Below, piece by piece: positions 36,675-48,960 of a stretch of DNA of 64,000 bases; the first letter of the stretch is position 1, and each line of letters begins with the position of its first letter. The stretch covers positions 31,647,001 to 31,711,000 of the forward strand of contig NC_080568.1 in NCBI RefSeq assembly GCF_030253575.1, given 5' to 3'. The translations under genes and the position numbers were made by a program. The notes under the pieces are model-generated. The model had not been told where the DNA came from. It did no database searches and saw nothing but the letters and a program-made list of their open reading frames with translations. This stretch comes from Rhododendron vialii (taxonomy: Eukaryota; Streptophyta; Magnoliopsida; Ericales; Ericaceae).

Positions 36675-39600
36675 ATGTCCAGCATCGACGAGGAGAGCCC
36701 TAGTGTTGTTTCTTCAACACCTATGGACAAATCATCAGATAAGAAGACTTCAGACGAGCCCTCGGTCAGTTCCTACATGAGGAGGACCTCGGTTTCGAAT
36801 GCCAAATTCGAAGTGGATAAGTTCGATGGCACAATTAACTTCGGCATGTGGCAATGCGAAGTTTTGGATATTCTAAATCAACAAGATTTGGAATTCACTT
36901 TGGAGGATCGTCCTGAGGATATGTCCACCTCCGATTGGGACAAGCTTAATCGGCAAGCTTGTGGCACGATCCGTCTTTGTTTGTCCAAAGACATCAAGTA
37001 TTCCGTCATGAGGGACAATTCAGCCAAGGAGTTGTGGCAGAAATTAGAGAGCAAGTACATGACGAAGAGCATAGAGAACAGACTCTACCTGAAGAAGAGA
37101 CTGTATCGTTTTCAGTATCAACAAGGTGCGTCAATGAACGAACATCTAAATAGTTTCAATAAAATTTTGGCCGATTTGCAAAACCTTGATGTTAAAATTG
37201 ACGATGAGGATAAGGCACTTTTGTTGATAAATTCTTTGCCTGATACATATGACCACTTGGTTACTACCTTACTGTATGGAAAAGATGAAATTCGTTTTAA
37301 TGACGTTTGCTCTACTTTGATTAACAACGAGGTACGGAAGAAGGATCAACAAGTTCATCGGGATCCCTCTTCATCAGCACTATCAGTAAGGGGAAGGACT
37401 GAATCGAGGAATAGACAGTCCGGGAGGAGACAGTCCAGGTCCAGGTCAAAAGGCAAATCAGCTGAAAGGAATCAGAAATCCGGTGATAGGAAGCAGATTG
37501 CAAAGGATGAGTGTGCTTACTGTCATGAAACGGGGCACTGGAAGAAGGATTGCCCCAAAATCAAGGAACAACAACAACAACGAGCAAATGTTGCAAGAGG
37601 AGAGGTTGACGACTTGGCATCAGCCTTGATTGTTTCATCAGACACAAATTCAGATGAATGGATTCTGGACTCGGGATGTACCTACCATATGTGTCCCCAT
37701 CGGGACTGGTTCTCAAACTTTCAAGAGATTGACGGTGGCGTAGTTTTGATGGGCAATGACAATGCCTGCAAAACTCAGGGGATAGGTACAATCCGACTCA
37801 AGTTGCGCAACGGTACAACCAAGCTTTTGACAGATGTCCGGTATGTCCCGGATTTGAAGAAAAATTTGATTTCTCTTGGAACCTTGGATGCAAAAGGTTA
37901 CAAGATTACTTTAGAAGGTGGAGCTCTGAAAGTAACCCATGGTGCATTAGTGGTCCTGAAAGGCACTCGGAGAGGAAATTTATACTTCCTCGACGGGCGC
38001 ACAGTTACAGGAGGAGTAGCCATCTCCAGCAGCAGCTCAGATGATGCTACAGATGACATTTCCCGACTCTGGCACATGCGCCTAGGTCATGCCGGAGAGA
38101 AAGCTTTACAAGGATTGATGAAGAAAGGTCTCCTTAAGGGGGCCAAGACAGGGAAGTTTGGATTCTGTGAGCACTGTGTTCTGGGCAAACAGACCAGGGT
38201 CAAATTTGGCACCGCAGTTCATTGTACGAAGGGTATTCTGGATTATGTTCATTCAGATGTTTGGGGGCCCACAATGACAGCAACTTTTGGTGGCAAACGG
38301 TGGTTTGTCACGTTTATTGATGATTTTTCACGGAGAGTATGGGTTTATCCCATGCAACGCAAGGATGAGGTCCTTGACACTTTCCTCCGTTGGAAGCAGA
38401 GGGTGGAGACTCAGACTGGCAGAAAAATCAAGGTACTTCGGTCAGACAACGGTGGTGAGTATACTTCAGATCCCTTTCTCAAAATCTGTCAGGAGGAGGG
38501 GATAGTCCGACATTTCACCGCAGCGAAGACTCCACAGCAAAATGGAGTTGCAGAGAGGATGAACCGTACTTTGGTGACTAAGGTGCGGTGTATGTTGTCC
38601 AACGCCGGTTTGAGCAAAGTATTTTGGGGAGAGGCAGTCGCCTATGCCTGTCAGTTGATCAACAGGCTACCGTCAGAGGCACTTGGCGGACGGACTCCCA
38701 TGGAGGTATATTTTGGTCAATCTTCGATTGATTACGATCGGCTGCATGTATTTGGTTGTCCTGCTTATTTTCATGTCACAGAATCTAAGCTGGATCCTCG
38801 AGCTAGGAAGGCTATATTTGTTGGCTTTACTCCAGGTGTAAAGGCCTATAGACTCTGGTGCCCGGAGTCTAAGAAGATTATTACCAGCCGAGATGTTACT
38901 TTCGATGAGTCGGCCATGCTTCAAACCAACTCTCGAAAGGTTAACACCATTCCAGGGTGTTCAGATCAGGTGGAGCAGTCAGAGCAGGTGGAGCTAGAGG
39001 TTCCTGTAGTTCAAGTTCCTACCATTTCGCCACCACAGGAGCACCACAGTGATGTTTCAGATTCAAGTTCTGAGTCTGATGATGTTTCAGTTCCCGAGGC
39101 TATAGCGCCAACACAGTCTATTGCTACTAGCCGTCCGAGGAGGGAGATTCGAAAACCTGCCCGATATGATGGTATGGTTGCATACGCCCTTCCGGTTATC
39201 ACAGGTGTTCCGAATACGTATAGGGAGGCCGTTTCAGGTTCTGACAGTTCTCAATGGAAGCAGGCTATGAATGAGGAGATGAGTTCTCTTCACAAGAATA
39301 AGACTTGGGAGCTGGTACCACTTCCCAAAGGGAATAAAGCAATAGGATGCAAATGGGTCTACGCCAACAAAGAGGACAGTTCGGTCAAGGGTGGTGTTAG
39401 ACATAAGGCCAGATTGGTGGCAAAGGGTTATGCTCAGCGCGAAGGGATTGACTACAATGAGGTCTTCTCTCCGGTGGTGAAGCATGCATCGATCCGCATT
39501 CTATTATCTTTGGTTGCGCAGTACGACCTCGAGTTACAGCAACTCGATGTTAAGACTGCATTTTTGCACGGCGACTTGGACGAAGAGATCTATATGTCAC

Positions 39601-40793
39601 AACCAGATGGTTTCAAGGTCTCCGGAAAGGAAAATTGGGCTTGCCGTTTTCGCAAGTCACTATATGGCCTAAAGCAGTCGCCACGACAATGGTACAAGAG
39701 ATTTGATCAGTTTATGGCTACGCAGAGGTATACTCGCAGCAGTTTTGACCATTGTGTTTACTTTCGTAAACTTCGGGATGGTTCCTTTATCTATTTGCTC
39801 TTATATGTTGATGATATGCTAATTGCATCTAAGAGCAAGGTGGAGATTTCTCGGTTGAAGGCACAACTGAGTTCAGAATTCGAAATGAAAGACCTTGGAG
39901 AAGCAAAGAAGGTCATTGGGATGGAGATTCAGCGCAACAGGAAGCAGGGCACAGTTTGCTTATCGCAGACTCAGTATCTGAAGACTGTACTTCAACGGTT
40001 TGGCATAGATGGCAAAGCTAAACCCGTGAGTACACCATTAGCCCCGCACTTTAAGCTCAGCGCTTCGATGTCACCTCGTACTGATGCGGAACGAAAACAG
40101 ATGGCCCAAGTTCCGTATGCCAACGCTGTGGGATCCTTGATGTATGCAATGGTATGTACCAGACCCGATATTTCACACGCTGTCAGTATGGTTAGTAGAT
40201 ATATGCATGATCCAGGAAAGGGTCACTGGCAGGCTGTGAAATGGATTCTTAGATACATTCAGGGCACAGTTAATGTTGGCCTAAAATTTGGGAGAGATCA
40301 GAAATTTGGTGATCAGCTTGCAGTTGGTTATGTAGATTCAGATTACGCTGGTGATCTGGATAAGAGGCGGTCAATTACTGGTTATGTTTTCACTATGGCA
40401 GGAGGACCAGTTAGTTGGCGTTCGACTTTACAGTCCACGGTTGCACTATCTACTACGGAGGCTGAATATATGGCTGTGACTGAGGCCATAAAAGAAGCCA
40501 TCTGGTTGCAGGGTTTGATTGGTGATTTGGGTGCCAAACAGGAGCACATCAATGTCTATTGCGATAGTCAGAGTGCCATTCATTTGGCAAAGAATCAGGT
40601 GCACCATACCAGGACAAAGCATATAGATGTCCGTTTTCACTTTGTTCGGGAAATTCTAGAAGAAGGGGACATATTGCTTGAGAAGATTGCCACTGCAGAC
40701 AACCCAGCTGATATGTTGACGAAGGTTGTTACTGGGATCAAGTTCAATCATTGTTTGGACTTGATCAACATCTCTCCGGTTCAGAGCGCCTAA
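36675..40793 (+). CDS. Copia gag-pol polyprotein (copy 2)
   Basis: A 1372-residue open frame. Gag occupies residues 1 to about 275, the CCHC knuckle is at 280-293 and the protease DSG is near 332. The GAG-pre-integrase HLGH-type region (MRLGH) is near 470, the integrase core spans about 500-670 ([15 protein letters not shown]), RT about 870-1110 (YVDDML near 1045), and RNase H about 1215-1350 (DSDYAG). This is the Copia order in one frame, with no internal stop. Its function is replication of the element through an RNA intermediate. Confidence 0.95.
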   Translation: MSSIDEESPSVVSSTPMDKSSDKKTSDEPSVSSYMRRTSVSNAKFEVDKFDGTINFGMWQCEVLDILNQQDLEFTLEDRPEDMSTSDWDKLNRQACGTIRLCLSKDIKYSVMRDNSAKELWQKLESKYMTKSIENRLYLKKRLYRFQYQQGASMNEHLNSFNKILADLQNLDVKIDDEDKALLLINSLPDTYDHLVTTLLYGKDEIRFNDVCSTLINNEVRKKDQQVHRDPSSSALSVRGRTESRNRQSGRRQSRSRSKGKSAERNQKSGDRKQIAKDECAYCHETGHWKKDCPKIKEQQQQRANVARGEVDDLASALIVSSDTNSDEWILDSGCTYHMCPHRDWFSNFQEIDGGVVLMGNDNACKTQGIGTIRLKLRNGTTKLLTDVRYVPDLKKNLISLGTLDAKGYKITLEGGALKVTHGALVVLKGTRRGNLYFLDGRTVTGGVAISSSSSDDATDDISRLWHMRLGHAGEKALQGLMKKGLLKGAKTGKFGFCEHCVLGKQTRVKFGTAVHCTKGILDYVHSDVWGPTMTATFGGKRWFVTFIDDFSRRVWVYPMQRKDEVLDTFLRWKQRVETQTGRKIKVLRSDNGGEYTSDPFLKICQEEGIVRHFTAAKTPQQNGVAERMNRTLVTKVRCMLSNAGLSKVFWGEAVAYACQLINRLPSEALGGRTPMEVYFGQSSIDYDRLHVFGCPAYFHVTESKLDPRARKAIFVGFTPGVKAYRLWCPESKKIITSRDVTFDESAMLQTNSRKVNTIPGCSDQVEQSEQVELEVPVVQVPTISPPQEHHSDVSDSSSESDDVSVPEAIAPTQSIATSRPRREIRKPARYDGMVAYALPVITGVPNTYREAVSGSDSSQWKQAMNEEMSSLHKNKTWELVPLPKGNKAIGCKWVYANKEDSSVKGGVRHKARLVAKGYAQREGIDYNEVFSPVVKHASIRILLSLVAQYDLELQQLDVKTAFLHGDLDEEIYMSQPDGFKVSGKENWACRFRKSLYGLKQSPRQWYKRFDQFMATQRYTRSSFDHCVYFRKLRDGSFIYLLLYVDDMLIASKSKVEISRLKAQLSSEFEMKDLGEAKKVIGMEIQRNRKQGTVCLSQTQYLKTVLQRFGIDGKAKPVSTPLAPHFKLSASMSPRTDAERKQMAQVPYANAVGSLMYAMVCTRPDISHAVSMVSRYMHDPGKGHWQAVKWILRYIQGTVNVGLKFGRDQKFGDQLAVGYVDSDYAGDLDKRRSITGYVFTMAGGPVSWRSTLQSTVALSTTEAEYMAVTEAIKEAIWLQGLIGDLGAKQEHINVYCDSQSAIHLAKNQVHHTRTKHIDVRFHFVREILEEGDILLEKIATADNPADMLTKVVTGIKFNHCLDLINISPVQSA

Positions 40794-40847
40794 GGGCGCA
40801 TTGGGGGCAGCATCGGACCTTTGGAGAATTGTCGCCAAGGTGGAGAT

Positions 40848-41293
40848 TGTTGAGATTTGGCTTCATTCTCATTTGTCAAAGACTAGCAGTCTTTCTTGAC
40901 AATGGAAAGATCTGCCCATTCTTGTTTGTCAAAGACTAGCAGTCTTTCTTGACAATGGAAAGATCTGCACATTTGCAGAAGATCTCACGCATGGTTTGAA
41001 ATTAATGCCATAAGCATGGCTGTTGAACAGGGCTCTATTCTTTGCCTATAAATTGAGCATTCTGCACTTGTATTTGGTGTGGGAAAATCAGTGAGAGTTT
41101 GAGAGCTGCATATGTATGCATTTGTATCAGTCTGTGAGTGAGTGTGAGTTAGAGTGATTTGTAATCCTCCTCCTCCTAAATATAATCCGGCTGCCCCCCG
41201 TGGATGTACCCGATTTTGGGGAACCACGTAAATCTTTGTCTCTGTGTTTGTGTGTGTGTTTGTGTTCTGGTTTGGTCCTTAGTTTCCGCAACA
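40848..41293 (+). repeat. Copia LTR (right outer)
   Basis: A 446-bp LTR, 3' LTR of copy 2, TGTTGAG to CGCAACA. It is closest to the left outer LTR, with about one difference. Its right flank is gagct. Confidence 0.95.
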
Positions 41294-41752
41294 GAGCTCA
41301 TATTCATGATAGAGCTTGGATCCTAAAACCACTAGTCAATATGGAAAAATGAAAACAAATATTTGTTTTTGCTATTAAGTTGCTGATTGTCTCGAAAAGT
41401 TTAAGCTGTTAGGGAATGGTCAATAATATAAAAGGAAGTATGGAGATGTGTAATAAATTCCCTCATGTGTTACACCATCTTGGATGTGGAGATGCAAATG
41501 GTCATACGGAGAAATGTAATCTAAACGAAAAGAAGTGCAATCAGAGAACAGATGTAACCAGAGAGACTTCAATTCACAACCTCTTCGCTATAAAACCATG
41601 CTATGTAAGCAATTAGTATTAAGCTTCTATGAAGTGGGTCAAACAAAGAATATCAAGCCATCAAAGGTTTACGTATGGAAAAAAGTTTTTGCTTATCTTA
41701 ACTATTCTCATTTCATTTTGTCATTCCTTGCAGCATTCAAAGTTCCATATCG

Positions 41753-44640
41753 ATGGCAGACCTCAAAGAACGCCTGCTCCCGCCAAAAACTGCTTCGGTC
41801 GCCAATCTTAGAGATTCATCTTATCGCCCCTCTGCCTCTGTGCATCAACCCTTTCATGGCGTGGATGTTACAGGCTTGAAAAAGCGTGGCCAAGGCCTTC
41901 GATCGTGGATCCGGGTTGATGCATTAGGGAATTCCCAAGTCATCGAAGTTGACAAGTTCACTATAATGCGTCGATGTGATCTTCCTGCACGAGACCTACG
42001 CCTGCTTGATCCGCTATTTGTGTACCCCTCAACAATCCTTGGCAGGGAGAAGGCTATTGTCGTAAATTTGGAGCAGATTCGATGTATTATCACGGCTGAT
42101 GAGGTTCTGCTTTTGAATTCGCTTGATAGCTATGTGTTTCAGTATGTGGTGGAGCTACAAAAGCGATTGACAACTGCAGGGGTGGGTGAGGTTTGGCGGT
42201 CAGAAGGTACTGACTTGAGTAGCAGGAGTGGAAATAGGAGTTTTGATAGTTTGTTTGGGAGCACGTCGCCTGATTACTTGCCCTTTGAGTTTAAGGCTCT
42301 TGAAGTTGCTCTAGAGGCTGCTTGTACTTTTCTGGATTCACAGGTGCGTGGCAGAACAGATTGTAGGATGCATATGTTTGAAATTTATGGCAACGAACAG
42401 TTTATATGCACATAAGTTGTGGCATGACTGAGATCCTTATGAAAGCTAAATACTTTAGTTTCTAGACCCTGCCACACTTGAGAGAAAATCATTGGAGACT
42501 TCCCTATCTTAAAGGCTACATTTCATGAAGGTCTTCCGACATTTTGTTTCCCAAAATTTGAGAAGGCATTTTCCTAAAGATTTTGGTGGCGACATTACAT
42601 TTGGATTACGACTACTTAGGCCTTTTGTTGGCATTCGCTCGTCTTTGGCGCCCTTATATTTTCTGGTGATAGCATAGTTTCTGTGTCTTTTGTGTGTTGC
42701 GGATCAGTGCTCTGTGTTTTATGTTCCTTAGACCTTTATTGGTCTTCGCTCGTTGCCGGCGCTCTTTATCTTGTGGCAATAACACAGTTGTACTTTTCTT
42801 GCTATGAATGAAGTTTCTCACACTTCCACCAAAAAAAAAGAAAGAAAAGGATATCTCATGCTGCATCTTATGTATATAACTAGCTTTAGGTCCTATAATG
42901 TGGAAAATGGAAAGAATTGGTCAACTTGGGAGTTTGCTGGTTTCGCATTGGTGAACATTAAATTTTTTGGAGGTAGAGTGATCTTTGAGTGAAATATATC
43001 TACGAATTAGACTCTAAAACTGGAAATGATTGGTTAATTTGTCCTTGTTGGATTGCTAGCTCTCTTTCTGATGCAACATGTGAGTATATTATTGTTTATT
43101 GCTTGCATTGCCTCTCAGTCAAAAGTTGGTTCCTTGTGGGTTTTTACAGTTTGTGTATTAGTCATTTATGAATTAATCAGGCAGCGGAATTGGAAATTGA
43201 AGCATATCCACTTCTAGATGAACTGACATCAAAGATCAGTACCTTAAACTTGGAGCGTGCACGGCGACTGAAAAGCAGACTTGTTGCCCTAACTCGACGA
43301 GTACAGAAGGTTTTTGTACTTCTCTGCGATTGGTTTTCCATTTCTGTCCCCAAGGGCACATATCTCTGATTCCTCCTCCCCCTCTCCATTTTCGTGTAGG
43401 TTAGAGATGAGATAGAGCAGCTAATGGATGATGATGGAGATATGGCTGAAATGTACCTCACTGAAAAGAAAAGGCGGATGGAGTTATTTTTCTCTGGGGA
43501 TCAATCTGTAACGGGATTCAGATCTTCTGACGGTGTTCAATCTGTTTCTGCTCCAGTTTCTCCTGTCTCTTCACCCCCTGATGGTAGTAGGAGGCTCGAG
43601 AAGAGCTTGAGCATTGCCAGGAGCAGACAGAGTGCGAGGAGTACAGAAAGTGGGACAGAGAGGATTGAAGAACTGGAGATGTTGTTGGAGGCTTATTTTG
43701 TTGTCATTGACAGCACCCTCAACAAGTTGACATCTGTATGTACTCTAATTGTTATGCTTGCTTTTGTCTTCTTTACTTACCGTTAATTTAGTTGGAAACA
43801 GTTTATCAAATCAGTTTATTTTTTCCTTCATTTCAGCTGAAGGAGTACATTGATGACACGGAAGATTTCATCAATATTCAGCTGGTATGAATCCTTACCA
43901 TCTCAGCTAAAACATGAGTAGATTAAATATAGATTATGGGTATACAATACTTTATTTAACTTAAGTATAGACAAATTAAGTGTGTTGGTGCTGCTTTGCT
44001 AGTTATTAATTGGGAACTATCATATGGTTCTAGAATGAAATGGCATTTTAAACTTAAGCAAAAATGCATATTATGCTTTCTTTCCAAAGTTGACCGATGT
44101 GACAGCTTTTGATTGGGTTCTGTTTGAGTGGGGCATATCAGCTTCCAATCGTGAGCTGTCACGTCATTGAGTTGTAGACTTATATTTCACTGTTCCAAAG
44201 TTAAATATTCCTTTATAAGTACCCTTAAATTGCAAGTAAAGCAGGTTGTAGCGGGAGCTTTTCGATTGACTAGCAATAAGCTCATTTTTGAACAATAACA
44301 GAAAGCATTCTACGAGATCATTGTTATGTTGTTGAAGATTGACGAGAAATCAAAGAGCATGTCTGGGTTCTGAGATATTGATTGGGAGTTTCTGTTATGC
44401 GGTTTTCAGGATAGTGTCCGAAACCAGCTTATCCAGTTTGAGCTGCTGCTAACAACCGCAACGTTTGTCGTTGCCATCTTCGGAGTGGTAGCGGGTATAT
44501 TTGGCATGAATTTTCCAATAGCTTTGTTTGATGACGCGGGTGCATTCAAATGGGTGCTACTGATAACTGGAGTAACAGGGGCTTTCATATTTTGTTCATT
44601 CTTGTGGTTTTACAAGCATAGAAGACTGATGCCGCTGTAA
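41753..44640 (+). CDS. Magnesium transporter, MRS2/CorA family (MRS2-1-like)
   Basis: Five coding exons, 41753-42343, 43181-43309, 43400-43735, 43837-43884 and 44410-44640, give 444 residues (Arabidopsis MRS2-1 is 442). The N-terminal cytosolic part has the family phrases GLKKRGQGLRSWIRVD, RRCDLPARDLRLLDP and YPSTILGREKAIVVN. Coiled-coil helices follow (LPFEFKALEVALEAAC, EAYPLLDELTSKIS). Two C-terminal membrane helices flank the signature GMN at residues 400-402 (IFGMNFP). GMN forms the pore selectivity motif of CorA/MRS2/ALR channels. Members occur as pentamers in tonoplast or other membranes and carry Mg2+. The start is the first ATG after a clear acceptor at 41733, which makes the upstream exon non-coding. 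All splice sites are canonical and the gene appears intact despite the 11-kb retroelement upstream. Confidence 0.95.
42600..42840 (+). mobile_element. LINE/SINE-like tail in MRS2 intron 2
   Basis: Two tandem, diverged units share cctt(t)(t).ttgg..ttcgctcgt, a ggcgc box and aacacagtt (about 42620-42680 and 42732-42790). They are followed by tgaatgaagtttctcacac and an A-rich end near 42840. This is typical of a plant non-LTR retrotransposon 3' end. No target duplication was verified. Confidence 0.4.
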
Positions 44641-46490
44641 ATTGGTGAAGGAAATTGAAAACTCTTGGAGCTAAGTTAATGCAATAAGTATCACGTTTCC
44701 ATAATTCATTGACCATAGAAAAAGGAAAATGTTTTGGATTACAGAGATCTTTTTATTTTTTGGTACGTCGGAAATTCAGATTACAGATATCTGGACTTAG
44801 ACCAACATGTGTTCACAGCACTGCTCATAGAATGACTAGAAAATAAAGGTGGATAGCCTTGAGAGCAATTCTTGTAAACCTGTATTTTTCATTTAGCTTC
44901 TTTTCTCCTTTCCCTTAGCAGGGATGGAGTCTTTTTTAGTCTGTAAAGGTTTTCAATGGCATGCCCTTGCCTTCCCTCTTTCTTGGTTGGTATCTTTTTT
45001 GCGATGGGTGATGGTTTATCGGTCAGAAAGACACACAAATGATGAAATGCTTTTTGTTGAAAGCCACAAAGTTTTATGGACCGATTACGAAAATATATGC
45101 AAGAATTAAAGGTTGAAGAGGCCATCCAAAAAATCCAAAAACCAGATCGTAGCAACTAGCAGTAGATTAAGCAGTCGAAGCTAGCCAGTAGCAGTAGCAT
45201 TACACATGGGAGTAGTTCTTCTTATCGGATGAAACAATGTTTTTACTTTTTGAGGCATTCATCTATTAGACCTACTAGTTTTTATGGTTGTCCTTCTAGT
45301 ATTTGTCAGCCATAATTATATATTATCCTGTAATATCAGCTAAGACGATGTGCTCCTGCTCTCAATTGTCGCTTTGCGCTTTCGCTCTCAATCATCATTT
45401 TCACGAATTTTAGAAGTATGCAATGTTTTTGAAAGGTGTTTTCATGCCCGCTTTGCCGCTCAAGATCGTGCATGCGAATTTCGTGACTTGGGTTATGAGA
45501 AATTATTCGGTGACTTATGGTGGGTCCCACGTTAACCGAGATACATACATACATATCCGTATATACACATGCTCTATAATTGGGGTCAAAAAATGTAAAA
45601 GTACAACTACCACGACAACTATGGTGAACCAAAAGTAGGCCCACCACAGAAAAACACCACCAAGCCAGACCATAGTAGGACCAAAAGTAGGCCCACCACA
45701 GGTAGCATCTTCAGCATCTACCAATTGGTTACCATTGGATTCCTAATACTGTAGCAATCAACCACAATTCTGTTACTGTTTTTTTTTTTTCCAAACCAGC
45801 AGTGGTGTCCGAGTCAGTTTACGCGCATCTCAATTAATCTATTTCGCGGTCCAGTCAAAGGTAGGCTATCTACATTAAGACTAAAGAATTCACAAGAAAT
45901 TACTTTATTGTTCTGACCAAAGAATCGGAGCTTGGTCGGGGGAGCAATCCCCTTACCACCCGTCAGCATCATTTGCAGAACCAGAAAATGAAAATCAGCA
46001 CAGTAGAAGCCAACTTTATGGAAGCCAAGATGCTCCCTGAGCCTGAATAGGGAACCATCCAAACGCTATTCTCATCAGTTGAAATCGTACCAAGCTGTTT
46101 ATTTGATCAAGATAAATGTGACTCGTTCACTGGCTTATCGATATTCGCGATCCACTTAATCCTTTTTAGAATTGTTCTACGTTTTGAGATCTCCGTAAAA
46201 AAGGGAACGGTGTGGATCACGTTGCCTAGCTCAAAACGAAACCCATTTGGAGGGCACAACATTTCTTGTACCTGTTCTCTTTCGTTAATCTGGTTTCCTG
46301 TTTTCCTTTCTCGAGAGGAAAAGTGGAAATAGCCCAAATTTCTCAACCAAAATATATATTCGCGATCCACTTAATGCCGCTTTTTCTTTTTTCTTGTTTC
46401 TTGGTTCTTTAATTTGTTTGCACAAGGTCAAATAAAGTCCGACCAACCATAACCTAATTAACTAACTTGTCCGAAAAATAATTTTTTTTG
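44641..46490. other. Intergenic DNA between MRS2 and the OMT cluster
   Basis: Contains the 3' flank of MRS2 and a short direct repeat (ccaaaagtaggcccaccaca at about 45628 and 45681). A T-run is followed by gtggtgtccgagtcag..acgcgcatctc (about 45780-45835), a phrase common in dispersed plant repeats. A related phrase, gtgtccgggccagc, occurs near 9640. No gene is supported. Confidence 0.5.
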
Positions 46491-47088
46491 GAAAGGACTC
46501 CAAGAATAATGATTTTATAATGAATAAGTGCGCAAATTGTAGGGGACGACCCCAGTTGATAATTTCGATGGAAGAGGTTGTCAATCGTGTGGGTAAAAAT
46601 ATTGCAATGGAAAAAAAGAAAACTGGAAAAGAATGCCCGGAGGTTTGCATTTCGCAGTCGGGTCCAATTGTGGCTCGGTTGTAGGACTGTTCTTCGGTTA
46701 TCAAAAAAAGCATTGTGAATAAAACAATGGTATCAACACAACTACATCGGGAGCCGTTCAATGCATATGAGTCCATATGCATCGAATGGATTGTGTTTTG
46801 GCCTTTAACCTGAAGGGATTCGTTTCTTTTTAACCAATGCCGGGATTTAAGAGCTTGATCCCTCTTAGGTTTAATGTTCAAAATTTTTTCTAGGCGATAT
46901 CAATTGATCGTATGTGGCTAGTCTATACAAGGCTTTCCTCTAGCTTTCAATTGGCCAGCCCCGCTGCTGAACGGTATGACGGGTCTCTTAAAAATTAGTA
47001 GCGGTGCTCGTAAGTTGATCCAGACACTAATTTATAAAAGAATGAGTTGGCCTTTCTTTCTTCAGTAGAAAGGTGGGAACGAAGGTAC

Positions 47089-47095
47089 TATAAAT
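47089..47095 (+). promoter_or_regulatory. TATA box of OMT A
   Basis: The motif tataaat is followed by tgattggctctgg, 59-65 bp before the ATG at 47154. The same block precedes OMT C and, slightly altered, OMT B. Its conservation across three paralogues supports its being the core promoter. Confidence 0.7.
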
Positions 47096-47153
47096 TGATT
47101 GGCTCTGGTTCTTAATTCCCTAGAAAGAAGAAGAGCAATTGCATAGAAAAAAC

Positions 47154-48804
47154 ATGGAGCCGAGTTACGGTACTGTCAGTAAAGAAGAAGAAGAGAATTG
47201 TCTCTATGCAATGCAATTGGCAAGCTCCTCAGTGCTGCCAATGGTGCTGAAGGCAGCAGCGGAGTTGAAAGTATTCGATATCATAGCCAAGGCAGGTCCC
47301 GGAGCGCAACTCTCCCCCTCTGAAATCGCGTCTTGTTTGCCCAATTCATGCAACCCGGGCGCACCAGAAATGCTGGATCGGATGCTGCGCCTCCTGGCCA
47401 GCTACTCGATTCTCGTGTGCTCAGAACTATCCTCTGATCAGCCCCCTCCTGCTGCCCTAGTCGGGCAGAGGAGGTTGTATGGGCTGGCGCCCGTGGCCAA
47501 GTACTTTGTTTCCGACCAAGACGGAGTCTCGTTGGGGCCTTTCTTGTTTTTGCTTCAGGACAAGGTCTTCATGGACAGCTGGTAATTCATTCATGTTCAT
47601 ATTCATATTCATGTCTATAGTTCCTCTGCTCTATAATTTCCGAATTTTCGTACGAATTTAAAGATCTCATTTAGTTATGAACTAAATTATTTAGGTACGA
47701 ACTAAAAGGGGCGGTAGCGAAAGGGGGAATCCCATTTGATAAGGTTCACGGGATGCATGCGTTCGAGTACCCAGGGAAGGATCCCAGGTTCAATGAGGTA
47801 TTCAACAAGGCCATGATCAACCACACCACGATTGTGCTCAGCAAAATCTTGCAGTCCTCGTACGAGGGTTTCGAGCAAGTTCAGAAGCTTGTCGATGTCG
47901 GCGGCGGTCTTGGAGTCACCCTCAACTTGATCACTTCCAAATACCCACATATTAAGGGTGTTAATTTTGACCTTCCACATGTGATCCAACATGCTCCGTT
48001 CTATCCCGGTACAATTTATGATTCATTTCTATTTGATTATTAAAAAAGTGCAACAAGCAGCTATGGTAATACAAATTCGATGCAGGTGTGGAACATGTTG
48101 GAGGGGATATGTTTCAAAGTGTACCCAAAGGAGATGCCATCTTCATGAAGGTAAGTTTTATTTTTCAAACCACTCATGTATATATCACCTTATATGTCCA
48201 TGGGGTAAAAAAATGATCATTAACCAGAAAGCTTTGAATTTTCAGAAATAGTGTTTTTTGTTCTCGGAATCGGGATTCTTGTAGTGCACTACTCTGTAAT
48301 GCATCATGTGCCCTACCCTGTCGTGTAATTGGTGTCCAGATGCGCACTACAGGGTGCATTACAGGTAGCGCACTACATGACGCTTGGGTCTTTTTTCACA
48401 AAGTTAACTTTGTCAACACTTAGAAAAGGATAAGATATTTTCCGTTAATGACGCATCGATCTAATGTAACTAATGATGACAATGGCGATGTCTGCGGTGA
48501 TACGTAGTGGATACTTCATGATTGGAGCGATGATCAATGCCTGAAGTTGCTAAAGAATTGTCACAAAGCTCTACCAGACAATGGGAAGATAATTGTGGTG
48601 GAGGGAATTCTCCCAGTGATCCCAGATAGTAGCGCTGCAACCAAAGGCATTTTCCAACTCGACTTGGTGATGATGACTCAAAACCCTGGAGGGAAGGAGC
48701 GCACGAAACAGGAGTTTGTGGCCCTTGCCACTGGAGCTGGGTTTTCTGGCATCAGATTGGAATGCTTTGTCTGCAACTTTTGGGTCATGGAATTTTACAA
48801 GTAG
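47154..48804 (+). CDS. COMT-like O-methyltransferase A
   Basis: Four exons, 47154-47581, 47695-48008, 48086-48150 and 48508-48804, give 367 residues, the normal plant COMT length. The N-terminal dimerisation domain runs to about residue 120. SAM-binding motif I is LVDVGGGLG at 208-216, with [10 protein letters not shown] and GGDMF further on. The catalytic His is in WILHDWSDD (His273), with supporting Glu301 (VVEGILP) and Glu333 (NPGGKERT). Known family role: SAM-dependent methylation of a phenolic hydroxyl in the cytosol. Relative to lignin COMT, the pocket Asn of NQDKV is Leu (LLQDKV) and the His of FEYHG is Pro (FEYPG), so the substrate is probably not caffeic acid or 5-hydroxyferulate. 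The start ATG is shared with C. Introns have GT-AG ends; the gene looks intact. Confidence 0.93.
48280..48376. mobile_element. Short MITE in OMT A intron 3
   Basis: A 97-bp element with ends tgtagtgcactac..gtaatgca and the related inverse (gtagcgcactaca, tgcattac). The same element is at the same place in OMT C (57241-57338) and absent from OMT B. This shows that A and C share a more recent common copy. Confidence 0.6.
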
Positions 48805-48960
48805 TAGTGTGTGTCCCGCCTATATAGACTTGAGCTACAACTTGCATTAATTCCTATTATGGTTTCTGTTTAAGAAAAATAAAATGGTAAGAGCAGCTAA
48901 TCGAGGATTTCAATGTTTGTATTCGGGAATGTATGGTTTTTTTCCGTCATTTATAACACG

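Larger units (their letters stand above)
35527..41293 (+). mobile_element. Tnt1-like Copia copy 2, structurally complete
   Basis: A 5767-bp element with two 446-bp LTRs (35527-35972 and 40848-41293), a primer-binding site, a leader of about 0.7 kb rich in gtcatc and cacgtca motifs, one gag-pol frame and a purine-rich tract (aaggtggag) before the 3' LTR. The LTRs differ at about three positions, pointing to insertion well under a million years ago on usual plant LTR clocks. The flanks (ataac left, gagct right) do not form a 5-bp target duplication, so this copy did not arrive here by simple insertion. Confidence 0.95.
46495..48960. repeat. Segmental duplication unit, copy with OMT A
   Basis: From about 46495 the sequence aligns with 55525 onward: shared phrases gtgcgcaaattgta, gacgaccccag/a, gaagaggttgtcaa, gggagccgttcaat and ttgtgttttggcctttaac, then promoter, all exons and introns, and the 3' flank. 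The copy here has an extra stretch of about 80 bp (near 46635-46705). Beyond 48960 homology is interrupted by a hAT insertion, then resumes at about 49791. Confidence 0.85.

Noticed and set aside
45336-45740. Several open frames of 60-100 codons on both strands
   Set aside because: Partly created by a short direct repeat. No domain, promoter or splice pattern supports a gene.
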